Positions 6,864-13,798 of a DNA stretch of 17,633 bases are shown here, piece by piece (the stretch's first letter is position 1; each line of letters begins with the position of its first letter). A program made the position numbers and the translations under genes. Under the pieces are notes generated by a model. It had not been told where the DNA came from. It saw only the letters and a program-made list of their open reading frames with translations, and ran no database searches. The stretch covers positions 1 to 17,633 of the forward strand of contig JAILAS010000001.1 in the NCBI GenBank assembly GCA_024681495.1. Direction: 5' to 3'. This stretch comes from Eubacterium sp. (lineage in GTDB: Bacteria; Bacillota; Clostridia; Lachnospirales; Lachnospiraceae).

Positions 6864-7592
6864 ATGAGCAAAGATTTAGAGATACTTATCACAAACGACG
6901 ACGGAATAGACAGCGAGGGCATCAGGCTCCTCGCGCAGGAAGCCAGAGCGTTCGGTAAAGTGACCGTAGTGGCGCCCGCCTCTCAGTGCAGCGGCATGTC
7001 GCATCACGTCACTTTCGACAGGGATCTGGAGCTTAGGCGCATCGACTTCGAGGTGGACGGAGTGGAGGCATACACATTGGATGCCACGCCGGCAGACTGC
7101 GTCAGGGCATCGTTTCTGGGCATGGCGCGGCAGCTCCCCGACGTGGTCCTCTCGGGCATAAATGACGGTGCCAACGTGGGATGTGACATCCTTTATTCCG
7201 GTACCATCGGAGCCGGCATGGAGGCGCTTCTCTACAACGTGAAGACCATCTGCTTCTCCACCATGAGGGGCGGCACCGACGAGGTGACTCGCCACTACCT
7301 CGGGCCGATTCTCGGGGAACTTCTGGATAAGCCCCGGATCGACAAGGAGCTGTGGAATGTCAACTTCCCGGCCTGCCCGCTCGACGAGTGCAAGGGCGTC
7401 CTTTACGATCGCGTGCCTGACAGGAAGCCCCTTCTCGACGACTTCTATGAGACCATCCCCGTGGGGGACGACGTCTTTAAAATCAAGCTACACACGAAAC
7501 TGGAGGAGTCTCCCGAGCCGGGTAGCGACATGGATGCGCTCTACCGCGGTTATGTGGCTATCGGAACCGTTAGAAATCTTGTGATGAAATAG
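6864..7592 (+). CDS. surE: SurE 5'/3'-nucleotidase
   Basis: Cytoplasmic metal-dependent phosphatase of 242 residues that removes phosphate from nucleoside 5'- and 3'-monophosphates. Family motifs are clear: NDDGI at 11-15 with the metal-binding Asp pair, VVAPASQCSGMSH with the conserved Ser, DATPADCV, and SGINDGANVGCDILYSGTIGAGMEAL, the glycine/asparagine-rich metal and phosphate site. Length fits the family (about 250). The frame is open upstream to a GTG at 6825, but that would place the promoter inside the gene and add residues not seen in SurE, so ATG 6864 is preferred. No Shine-Dalgarno precedes it. It is a single-gene unit closed by the terminator at 7631. Confidence 0.92.
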   Translation: MSKDLEILITNDDGIDSEGIRLLAQEARAFGKVTVVAPASQCSGMSHHVTFDRDLELRRIDFEVDGVEAYTLDATPADCVRASFLGMARQLPDVVLSGINDGANVGCDILYSGTIGAGMEALLYNVKTICFSTMRGGTDEVTRHYLGPILGELLDKPRIDKELWNVNFPACPLDECKGVLYDRVPDRKPLLDDFYETIPVGDDVFKIKLHTKLEESPEPGSDMDALYRGYVAIGTVRNLVMK

Positions 7593-7630
7593 GATCGGTG
7601 AAGAAAAAGAATATTGTTTTAGAGTAAGTG

Positions 7631-7656
7631 ACCCGGGACTTTTGTCCCGGGTTTTT
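7631..7656 (+). terminator. Rho-independent terminator of surE
   Basis: A perfect 9-bp stem ACCCGGGAC (7631-7639) / GTCCCGGGT (7644-7652) with a TTTT loop is followed by a run of T to 7656. It sits between two convergent genes. On the minus strand the tail is T-poor, so it serves the HD-GYP gene less well. Confidence 0.92.
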
Positions 7657-7696
7657 GCATGGTTTTGCGTGGGGATTGAGGGTTGTTTTATTCTGA

Positions 7697-8956
7697 TTAG
7701 AGCACGGACTGGATTGTGAGATCCGGGTACTGTGCCAGGTCCAGGAAGGTGCCGTCCTGCAGCGCCACAACGGGTCGCGAGAACCGGTGCTGGTTCAGGA
7801 TGGCGATGTCGGCGGTGCGGCCGTCGCTCAGGATTACGCGGTTGTTCTGGTAGGTCTGCGCTATGTTCTTCAGGAAGGTCATGAGGAACTGCGTGTTGTA
7901 GCGCGCGATGCCCTCCTTCTCGAAGGTGTCGATTACCTCGAAGGGGCACAGCGCGGAGCGGTAGCTTCGCTTGGCCGTGGTGGCGTCGTAGACGTCGGCT
8001 ATGGCTATGATCTGCGAGAAGGGGTGAACCTCGGGCGTGGTGCGGTGGAAGGGATATCCGAGCCCGTCGCTGCGCTCGTGGTGCATGAGGGCGGCCTTCT
8101 TCACGCGGGGATCCAGCTCGAGATTTTTGAGCATGTTGAATCCGTAGATGGTGTGCTTGCGCATTATGCCCAGCTCCTCCTCGGTGAGGCGTCCGGGCTT
8201 GTTGAGTATGCTGTCGGGGACCTGCATCTTGCCAACGTCGTGCATCATGCCGCAGATTCCGAGGCATATCTGGTCGGAAAGGGAGAACTTCATCCACTTG
8301 CCGAGAATGCGGGATATAATGGCGACGTCCAGGCAGTGCGTGTAGATGGGGTCGTCACCCGAGCGCACGTTGTGGAGCTTGTCGAACATGTCGAGGGTGG
8401 TGTTGTTCTCGTCGTAGAGTCTGTTAATTATGGACTGGATTTCGTCCTGAGTGACGCTTTCGCCGGCCTGGACGCGCTTGAAGAGCGCCTTGGTCTCGTT
8501 GATGGCGAACGCGTAGTTCATCTGGAATGTCTGGAATTCGGGAGTGCTGCGGACGGTCTGCTGATGGGCCGGCGATGCGGTTACTCCATCGGGAATGGGA
8601 TCGCTGAGGGACCTGTGCATCTTCTGGCCGGTGGGCGATGCGACATCGATGGTCTTTGAGGCCAGCGATGGCTTTTCTTCATAAGTCTTTTCGACTGCGG
8701 CCACGGCCTTTTCGATCTCTTCGGCCGACAATATGTCGTCCACGAAGACGGTGTCGGATCCAAAGGCGGATTTGTCGATTCCCGGGTCGGCGTCGCCTTC
8801 GATCTCGATCTCGTCAATACCATAAAAGCGCAGACGACTAATGGTGCCGTGGTCGAGAACCATACCTTTCTCGTAGAGCACCTGTCCGCGCTTGGTGTTT
8901 ATGTCGGCGGCGGTAATCATACCGGCCTTTAACTGCGTAATATTAACTTTTGCCAT
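7697..8956 (-). CDS. HD-GYP domain protein, probable cyclic di-GMP phosphodiesterase
   Basis: Predicted cytoplasmic protein of 419 residues. The N-terminus (MAKVNITQLKAGMITAADI...) is the accessory domain often found before HD-GYP domains in Firmicutes, followed by a low-complexity linker (about 60-140). The HD-GYP core runs from about 195 to 375 with all catalytic landmarks: H207 in YTHCLDVA, H239-D240 in MMHDVGK with K243, H268, H292-H293-E294, D297-G-L-G300-Y-P302 (the GYP signature) and D321 in IADVYDA. This predicts hydrolysis of cyclic di-GMP. No response-regulator receiver or membrane segment is present, so the input signal is unknown. The last 45 residues carry no recognised motif. 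It has a very good promoter (9034-9062) about 70 bases upstream. Confidence 0.9.
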   Translation of the reverse strand: MAKVNITQLKAGMITAADINTKRGQVLYEKGMVLDHGTISRLRFYGIDEIEIEGDADPGIDKSAFGSDTVFVDDILSAEEIEKAVAAVEKTYEEKPSLASKTIDVASPTGQKMHRSLSDPIPDGVTASPAHQQTVRSTPEFQTFQMNYAFAINETKALFKRVQAGESVTQDEIQSIINRLYDENNTTLDMFDKLHNVRSGDDPIYTHCLDVAIISRILGKWMKFSLSDQICLGICGMMHDVGKMQVPDSILNKPGRLTEEELGIMRKHTIYGFNMLKNLELDPRVKKAALMHHERSDGLGYPFHRTTPEVHPFSQIIAIADVYDATTAKRSYRSALCPFEVIDTFEKEGIARYNTQFLMTFLKNIAQTYQNNRVILSDGRTADIAILNQHRFSRPVVALQDGTFLDLAQYPDLTIQSVL

Positions 8957-8957
8957 A

Positions 8958-8966
8958 TTAGTTCAT
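8958..8966 (-). other. Two-codon upstream ORF abutting the HD-GYP start
   Basis: ATG-AAC-TAA ends one base before the HD-GYP ATG (8956). A purine-rich GAAGAAAG (8968-8975) lies upstream and could serve either start: GAAG is 5 bases from this ATG, GAAAG is 11 bases from the HD-GYP ATG. It may be chance. Confidence 0.25.
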
Positions 8967-9033
8967 ACTTTCTTCAATCACGGAGAGAATCCGCGCATGA
9001 GATCTTTTCTTATTAACATAACACTCCACTATC

Positions 9034-9062
9034 AGTATAAAAAGTGAGGTTGCGAAAGTCAA
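9034..9062 (-). promoter_or_regulatory. Sigma-A promoter of the HD-GYP gene
   Basis: On the minus strand the -35 TTGACT (9057-9062) and -10 TATACT (9034-9039) are separated by exactly 17 bases, one mismatch from consensus in each box. The predicted start near 9027 leaves a leader of about 70 bases, with one small CGGA/TCCG hairpin and no recognised riboswitch. Confidence 0.8.
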
Positions 9063-9067
9063 GAAAA

Positions 9068-9095
9068 TTAGGTATCATATTCATTAGCTTATACT
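9068..9095 (+). promoter_or_regulatory. Probable metK promoter
   Basis: The -10 TATACT (9090-9095) has a poor -35 TTAGGT (9068-9073) at 16 bases. It lies back to back with the HD-GYP promoter, only 5 bases from its -35, so one regulator could affect both. The predicted start near 9102 gives a leader of about 110 bases. Confidence 0.5.
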
Positions 9096-9101
9096 CAGAA
9101 T

Positions 9102-9213
9102 CAAGGGGAGATTGGGACTTTTCCGAATTTTCCGAATTGAATCCGGACAGTACGTAGAATCGCGATCGCGGACGATTGATTCTGAATCATTTATACGTGA
9201 AAGGAAGGAAGAT
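9102..9213 (+). promoter_or_regulatory. metK leader with tandem 9-mer and palindrome
   Basis: The leader contains a tandem duplication TTTTCCGAA x2 (9119-9127, 9128-9136), a CGCGATCGCG palindrome (9161-9170), and a perfect TGATTC-T-GAATCA palindrome (9177-9189). It ends in the AGGAAGGAAG ribosome binding region just before ATG 9214. The conserved core of a SAM-I (S-box) riboswitch, often found before metK in Firmicutes, is not present. Whether this leader senses anything is unknown. Confidence 0.4.
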
Positions 9214-10401
9214 ATGGAAAAAAGACTTTTTACTTCAGAGTCAGTCACAGAGGGACATCCCGATAAAATCTGCGATGCCATTTCCGATGCTATTCTGGAC
9301 GCCTGCTACGAGCAGGATCCCATGAGCCGCGTGGCTTGTGAGACGGTTGCGTGCACCGGCTACATCATGGTCACGGGAGAGCTCACCACCAAGGCGGAGA
9401 TCGACATCCCTTCTATTGTTAGACAGACGGTTATTGACATCGGATACGACAGCTCAGAGAAGGGCTTCGACGGTAATACCTGCGCGGTATTCGTCTCGCT
9501 CGATAAGCAGTCGCCCGATATCGCTATGGGAGTTGACAAGGCGCTCGAGGCCAGGGAGAGTCAGATGTCCGACGAGGAGCTCGAGGCCATCGGCGCGGGC
9601 GACCAGGGAATGATGTTCGGATATGCCACCGATGAGACCGAGGAGTACATGCCCTATCCCATCGAGTTGGCGCATAAGCTCAGCTACAAGCTTTCCGAGG
9701 TCAGGAAGGACGGCACATTGCCCTACCTTCGCGCGGATGGAAAGACCCAGGTCTCCATCGAGTACGACGAGGAAGGTAAGGCCAAGAGGCTTGAGGCCGT
9801 GGTCCTCTCGACCCAGCACGACGATAAGGTTACTCAGGAGCAGATTCACGAGGACATTAAGAAATACGTCTTCGATCCCGTAATTCCCAAGGAGCTGCTC
9901 GACGAAGACACTAAGATGTTTATCAATCCCACCGGCCGCTTCGTTATTGGCGGACCCCAGGGAGATGCAGGCCTCACGGGCCGTAAGATTATCGTGGACA
10001 CGTACGGCGGATACGCCCGCCACGGCGGCGGAGCCTTCTCCGGTAAGGATTGCACCAAGGTAGACCGTTCGGCGGCATACGCAGCCCGCTACGTGGCTAA
10101 GAACCTCGTTGCTGCCGGATTGGCGCACAGGTGCGAGATCCAGCTTTCCTACGCCATTGGTGTTGCCAGACCCACCTCCATTATGGTGGACACGTTCGGC
10201 ACGGGTGTGGTTTCAGACGAGAAGCTCGTGGAGATTGTCAGGGAGGAATTCGACCTGCGTCCCGCAGGCATCATCAAGATGATGGACCTCAGACGACCGA
10301 TTTATCGTAAGACAGCCGCCTACGGACACTTTGGCCGTATGGATGTGGAATTTCCATGGGAGAAACTCGATAAGGTCGAATCTCTAAAGAAGTACCTGTA
10401 G
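9214..10401 (+). CDS. metK: S-adenosylmethionine synthase
   Basis: Cytoplasmic enzyme of 395 residues making S-adenosylmethionine from methionine and ATP, the methyl donor for the cell. Full-length match to the family: FTSESVTEGHPDKICDAISDA at the N-terminus with H15 and D17 of the active site, GAGDQGMMFGYA (127-138), STQHDDKV (199-206), INPTGRFVIGGPQGDAGLTGRK (237-258) and GGGAFSGKD (271-279). The residue after that motif is Cys280, where almost all family members have Pro (KDPTKVDRS). An earlier in-frame TTG exists at 9112, but ATG 9214 has a good SD and starts at the family N-terminus. No terminator follows; the 3' 113 bases overlap the convergent acyltransferase gene. Confidence 0.97.
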   Translation: MEKRLFTSESVTEGHPDKICDAISDAILDACYEQDPMSRVACETVACTGYIMVTGELTTKAEIDIPSIVRQTVIDIGYDSSEKGFDGNTCAVFVSLDKQSPDIAMGVDKALEARESQMSDEELEAIGAGDQGMMFGYATDETEEYMPYPIELAHKLSYKLSEVRKDGTLPYLRADGKTQVSIEYDEEGKAKRLEAVVLSTQHDDKVTQEQIHEDIKKYVFDPVIPKELLDEDTKMFINPTGRFVIGGPQGDAGLTGRKIIVDTYGGYARHGGGAFSGKDCTKVDRSAAYAARYVAKNLVAAGLAHRCEIQLSYAIGVARPTSIMVDTFGTGVVSDEKLVEIVREEFDLRPAGIIKMMDLRRPIYRKTAAYGHFGRMDVEFPWEKLDKVESLKKYL

Positions 10402-11500
10402 ATTTTTTCGAGCGGGAGCGCCTGGGGAGGATGCCGAAGAAAAGCCGCGATACGGCGGGAATCTTCCCGAGCGCACCTATTAAAAGATAAATACCGAAAG
10501 TAAGCAATATCGCCGTACACCAATAAGCCACCGGATTGTCCGCGTAGGTGAAAAAGTGTACGGTGATTGTTTTTCCTGCCTGAAGATACAGGTAGTAGGC
10601 CAGGGAGTTCCTTCCGATGTTCTCGAGGAAGCGATTCCTGGGCAGTGACCTGTTCTCGAATGCATGAATCATGCAGGTTATAAGGCAGAGGTTGAAGGCG
10701 TATTTAAGGGCCAGGCCGGCGGGCGAGCCGCCAAATGCGTAGCTAAACGGGATGGCGGCCGCCAATACGGTCGTCACCACGTAGAGGGCCTTCCTCATGA
10801 GGGGCTTGAACCTGGGGGTGTATTCGCGCAGGAACATACCGAATACGAAGTAGATGTAATAGAAGAAGTGGAAGTCGTGCATCACCGTGTATTCCGCGTC
10901 GGTGTACTCGCCTGTGGCGTAGGTGTTCTGGTTGTAGATGAGGAATGATACGGATATCAGGGTTGCTACCGTCAGGAGGAAGATCCACAGGAGTCTGAGG
11001 CGCCTGCGCTTGAACTGCGCGCATCTGGCCGACGAGCGACCCTCCTTGAACATGAGGTTTCGGGAGCAATCCTCGATTGAGGCGATTGAAGAGCCGATGA
11101 AGATGAACGCCTTCGTCATTGCAATGAAGGTGACGAATGCGATTATGAACCAGAGGTGGAGGTACGGGCAGATGAATGCCCCGGCGAAGGTCTCCGGGCT
11201 CACCTCCTCGAAGAGGGGAGCGTTTACGAGCGTGTAGTAGATCAATACGGCCAGGAACCATGGGATTACCACCCTGGGCACGTAGTAGGCAACTAGTTCT
11301 TTTGGTGTGGTGGAAGCCAGCTTCGAGCGGGGAATCAGATATCCGCAGATGGCGAAGAAGACCGGCATGTGGAAAAAGTATATTAAGAAACGGGCGAAAG
11401 ACCCCTCGATGGTGCCCGGCAGTAAATGCCCCGCAACCACCAGTATTATCAACGCCCCCTTGGCAAAATCTATGTTAGGATTTCGCTTGCTGCTTAACAT
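10289..11500 (-). CDS. Acyltransferase-3 family membrane protein
   Basis: Integral membrane protein of 403 residues with about 10 hydrophobic helices. It belongs to the acyltransferase-3 group (OatA-, NodX-like), which transfers acyl groups across the membrane onto cell-surface sugars or polymers. Visible hallmarks: N-terminal NIDFAKGALIILVVAGH with the conserved His25, FFHMPVFFAICGYLI (42-56), HLWFIIAFV (115-123), and a positively charged loop near 160-170. There is no C-terminal SGNH hydrolase domain. The acceptor is unknown; its neighbour, an LTA-like synthase on the same strand 82 bases upstream, makes an anionic polymer a reasonable guess. The final 37 residues (367-403) are hydrophilic and read antisense to metK. 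Translation apparently starts at an ATG without SD, 6 bases after a -10 box. Confidence 0.85.
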   Translation of the reverse strand: MLSSKRNPNIDFAKGALIILVVAGHLLPGTIEGSFARFLIYFFHMPVFFAICGYLIPRSKLASTTPKELVAYYVPRVVIPWFLAVLIYYTLVNAPLFEEVSPETFAGAFICPYLHLWFIIAFVTFIAMTKAFIFIGSSIASIEDCSRNLMFKEGRSSARCAQFKRRRLRLLWIFLLTVATLISVSFLIYNQNTYATGEYTDAEYTVMHDFHFFYYIYFVFGMFLREYTPRFKPLMRKALYVVTTVLAAAIPFSYAFGGSPAGLALKYAFNLCLITCMIHAFENRSLPRNRFLENIGRNSLAYYLYLQAGKTITVHFFTYADNPVAYWCTAILLTFGIYLLIGALGKIPAVSRLFFGILPRRSRSKKSTGTSLEIRPYRVSPMEIPHPYGQSVRRRLSYDKSVV

Positions 11501-11506
11501 AACACC

Positions 11507-11535
11507 ATTATATACTAAATGTTGCGGTCATGCAA
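11507..11535 (-). promoter_or_regulatory. Promoter of the acyltransferase gene, adjacent to the ATG
   Basis: On the minus strand the -35 TTGCAT (11530-11535) is followed after 17 bases by a perfect -10 TATAAT (11507-11512). Only six bases (GGTGTT) separate it from ATG 11500, so transcription should begin at or right beside the start codon. An inverted repeat TGTTGC/GCAACA (11520-11537) covers the -35 and spacer and could be an operator. Confidence 0.7.
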
Positions 11536-11553
11536 CAAAAAAGACACATTATG

Positions 11554-11569
11554 TAACATTTTTATGTTA
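11554..11569 (-). terminator. Weak hairpin after the LTA-synthase-like gene
   Basis: A 6-bp stem TAACAT/ATGTTA with a 4-base loop begins 14 bases after the stop codon at 11583. Continuing on the minus strand, a T-run (six T) comes about 10 bases later (11537-11543), farther than in a standard terminator. It may act weakly or only partly separate the two genes. Confidence 0.4.
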
Positions 11570-11582
11570 AGTAGCTTTGCCC

Positions 11583-13685
11583 CTATTCCACGCCTTTCAG
11601 CGAGAAAATCTCGCTCGTTTTGCTCTTGCCGAAGAGGTGGTTGTATACGAGATAATTGTACTCGAGCAGTTTGTCGTAGTACGGCGACTCTTTGTCGTCC
11701 GGTTCGTAATATTTGCCGTCATCTCCGAAGTAGCCGTTAACGGTAATAACGGGGATGGACTCCGAGAGGTCGAGCAGATACTTGTTGTAGCCCGTCTCGG
11801 AGATTCCGCAGTACTCCATCATTATGGACTGCAGGTAGTTGAGGCTGGTGGTGAGGCCTTCCTCTTCGGGGATGTCGTAGTTGGCCCATATCAGGTAGGG
11901 AACCTTGTAGAGCTCCATCATCTCCTCCGAGGTGAGCTCGTTCACGTCCTTACCCAGGATGGAGGAGTAGAACTCGTCGGAGAGACCGGGCTCGTGGTCT
12001 CCGAAGAAAACGATTACGGTCGGATCGTCGATGGAGTCGAAGTAGTCGATCAGTGTGCCGAGGGCAGAGTCGGATACGTGTATGAGGTTCAGGTAGCGCT
12101 CCGCGTCGGCATCGTTAATGCCCTTCGTTGTTATTTCGATCTCGTCGGTGAGGTTGTCGAAGCTCTTGTCGTAGGGGCTGTGGTTCTGCATGGTCACGTT
12201 GAACATGTAGAACGGGTCGTCGCTCTCCTCGCGAAGCGCCTCGTACTCCTCGATGATGCGCGCAAAGTCGGCGTCGTCGGAGATGTACTTTCGAACCAGA
12301 TTGTCGGACGATTCCTCGAAGTCCTCGAGGTTGATGAAACGCTCGAATCCGAGGGCGTTGTACACGTTGATGCGGTTGTAGCCCGTCGCCTTGAACGGGT
12401 GCATGGCGAGGACCCTGCCGTATCCCAGGTCGCTGAGCGTGCTCGTGAGGGACGGGATGAAGCTCTTTATGTAGAGCTGGTAGGGCGTGGAGCCTGAGGG
12501 GAGAAACGCCTTGGAATCCCCGGTCAAAAACTCGTACTCGCTGTTAGCTGTCTGCCCGCCGAAGACCGAGACGTAGGCGAAGCCCTTCACGGCGTTTTCG
12601 GTGATGCTCTTGTATACGGGGATTACCTCCTCGTTGGTCTCGAAGTCCCCGACGCTCTGCAGGTCGGAGAATGCCTCGTCCATGACGACAATGACGTTGG
12701 GCGAAACCGCGTCGCCGGACGCGCTGTCGCTTTGGTATTCGGAGGCGATTTCCTCCACCGCCGACGAGGAATACCCCTCGGGCTTTTCGACCATGCAAAG
12801 CTGGATGCTGCGGACCATGGTAATGGCGCCGCCGTTGGCCACGTAGCTCTTAATGGGGCGGAATGTGTTTACGTTTATATGGTGGTTCTTAAGGAAGTTT
12901 GTCTTAACCGTCACGTAGCCGAAGCAGCAGAGCGCTCCGACGTAGGCGGCCAGGCAAATCAGCCGCAGAGAGCGCTTGTGCCGAAGGTCGTCGTCCCTTT
13001 TCAGCCATCCCGACGCGGCGAATACGGCGAACACGACCAGTATGTGCAGGAGAATCCTGAAGGTGATGGTGTATTCGTAGCTGGCAGCCACATTGCCGGC
13101 GGTCCCGATGACGGTGAAGTCGGATACAAGCAGGGGGATCTGGCGAAACTGCATGAGGTAGATGTTGGTGACCGAGAATGCGGCGGAGACGACCGCCACG
13201 AAGCATGCGGAGAACCTCACGGAGAACGTGATGACGAACGCCAGGTACATGATGAAGGCGTAGACGATCACGTTAAGCAGGAACTTGAGTGTACCCAGGT
13301 TCGTGACGCTTATGCCGGTTCCCATGCCCAGCTCGACCATGAAGAAGCAGAAAACGGGCGTCAATATGAGGACGGCCGTGTTGATTACCAGGTTGATCTT
13401 TTCGCCGAAGGGATTTTTGGCGAAGAGGAAGAAGAGATATGCGGCGAAGGGGCCGAAGAACGCGATGAGGCGCTTCCTGCTCCACGAGCCGGAGTCGTTA
13501 AGAAGGTCCGATTTATAGTGCGCGAAGAGAAAGGCACAGATCGCGCAGATAACGAGGGCGATTATGCCCTTGACGATAAGCTTTTTTCCGGTGGAAAGGC
13601 CGTTCCATCTGTGGCCGGCTTTCTCGAAGGGAGAGGTGATTTTGTTCTTGAAATCCCTGACTTTGGTTGACATAAAATTCTCCAT
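11583..13685 (-). CDS. LTA-synthase-like sulfatase family protein (phosphoglycerol transferase)
   Basis: Membrane-anchored enzyme of 700 residues. Residues about 37-260 hold six or seven membrane helices; the extracellular catalytic domain starts near 325. It has the alkaline-phosphatase/sulfatase fold of LtaS-type enzymes: E337 in VVMDEAFSDL binds metal, T379 in FGGQTANSEYEFLTG is the catalytic threonine that carries glycerol phosphate, and D563-H564 in FFGDHEPGLSD complete the metal site. The expected role is polymerising or transferring glycerol phosphate from phosphatidylglycerol onto a surface glycolipid or polysaccharide. ATG 13685 has GGAAG upstream. ATG 13673 (MSTKVRDF) also has a GGAG upstream and is an equally possible start. 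The long hydrophilic C-terminus (about 640-700) has no recognised domain. It is divergent from the two-component system genes. Confidence 0.88.
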   Translation of the reverse strand: MENFMSTKVRDFKNKITSPFEKAGHRWNGLSTGKKLIVKGIIALVICAICAFLFAHYKSDLLNDSGSWSRKRLIAFFGPFAAYLFFLFAKNPFGEKINLVINTAVLILTPVFCFFMVELGMGTGISVTNLGTLKFLLNVIVYAFIMYLAFVITFSVRFSACFVAVVSAAFSVTNIYLMQFRQIPLLVSDFTVIGTAGNVAASYEYTITFRILLHILVVFAVFAASGWLKRDDDLRHKRSLRLICLAAYVGALCCFGYVTVKTNFLKNHHINVNTFRPIKSYVANGGAITMVRSIQLCMVEKPEGYSSSAVEEIASEYQSDSASGDAVSPNVIVVMDEAFSDLQSVGDFETNEEVIPVYKSITENAVKGFAYVSVFGGQTANSEYEFLTGDSKAFLPSGSTPYQLYIKSFIPSLTSTLSDLGYGRVLAMHPFKATGYNRINVYNALGFERFINLEDFEESSDNLVRKYISDDADFARIIEEYEALREESDDPFYMFNVTMQNHSPYDKSFDNLTDEIEITTKGINDADAERYLNLIHVSDSALGTLIDYFDSIDDPTVIVFFGDHEPGLSDEFYSSILGKDVNELTSEEMMELYKVPYLIWANYDIPEEEGLTTSLNYLQSIMMEYCGISETGYNKYLLDLSESIPVITVNGYFGDDGKYYEPDDKESPYYDKLLEYNYLVYNHLFGKSKTSEIFSLKGVE

Positions 13686-13705
13686 ACTGGCTTCCCGAAA
13701 TTTGC

Positions 13706-13727
13706 GGCGGAAAAACCCTTATCCGCC
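13706..13727 (-). promoter_or_regulatory. Hairpin in the leader of the LTA-synthase-like gene
   Basis: GGCGGA/TCCGCC arms with a 10-base loop lie in the untranslated leader, about 20 bases before the start. Read on the minus strand it contains a run of T inside the loop side, but it is not a proper terminator. Confidence 0.35.
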
Positions 13728-13733
13728 TGAGAT

Positions 13734-13762
13734 AATCTAACACATTAACGTTCTTATTTCAA
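13734..13762 (-). promoter_or_regulatory. Promoter of the LTA-synthase-like gene
   Basis: On the minus strand, TTGAAA (13757-13762) and TAGATT (13734-13739) are spaced by 17 bases: 5/6 and 4/6 matches to the sigma-A consensus. It lies close to the divergent histidine kinase promoter. Confidence 0.55.
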
Positions 13763-13783
13763 TAAGTAAGATTGTTTCTTTTG

Positions 13784-13792
13784 TGGTATACT
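13784..13792 (+). promoter_or_regulatory. Extended -10 promoter of the histidine kinase operon
   Basis: TGGTATACT is an extended -10 element (one mismatch in the hexamer). Only six bases separate it from ATG 13799, so the predicted transcription start coincides with the start codon. No -35 of quality is visible. Confidence 0.6.
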
Positions 13793-13798
13793 CATTTC

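Noticed and set aside
7787..8659. Long plus-strand ORF opposite the HD-GYP gene
   Set aside because: Antisense shadow of a clear HD-GYP gene in GC-rich DNA; Val/Gly/Glu-rich translation without domains or SD.
9098..9125. Possible SAM-I riboswitch start in the metK leader (ATCAAGGGGAG...GGGAC)
   Set aside because: Resembles only the first strand of the S-box; the conserved GGCAACC and GGUGCUAAUUCC core segments do not follow.
11577..13670. Two long plus-strand ORFs (11577-12497, 12732-13670) opposite the LTA-synthase-like gene
   Set aside because: Both are antisense to a conserved sulfatase-fold gene and consist of biased Val/Glu/Gly runs with no domains.
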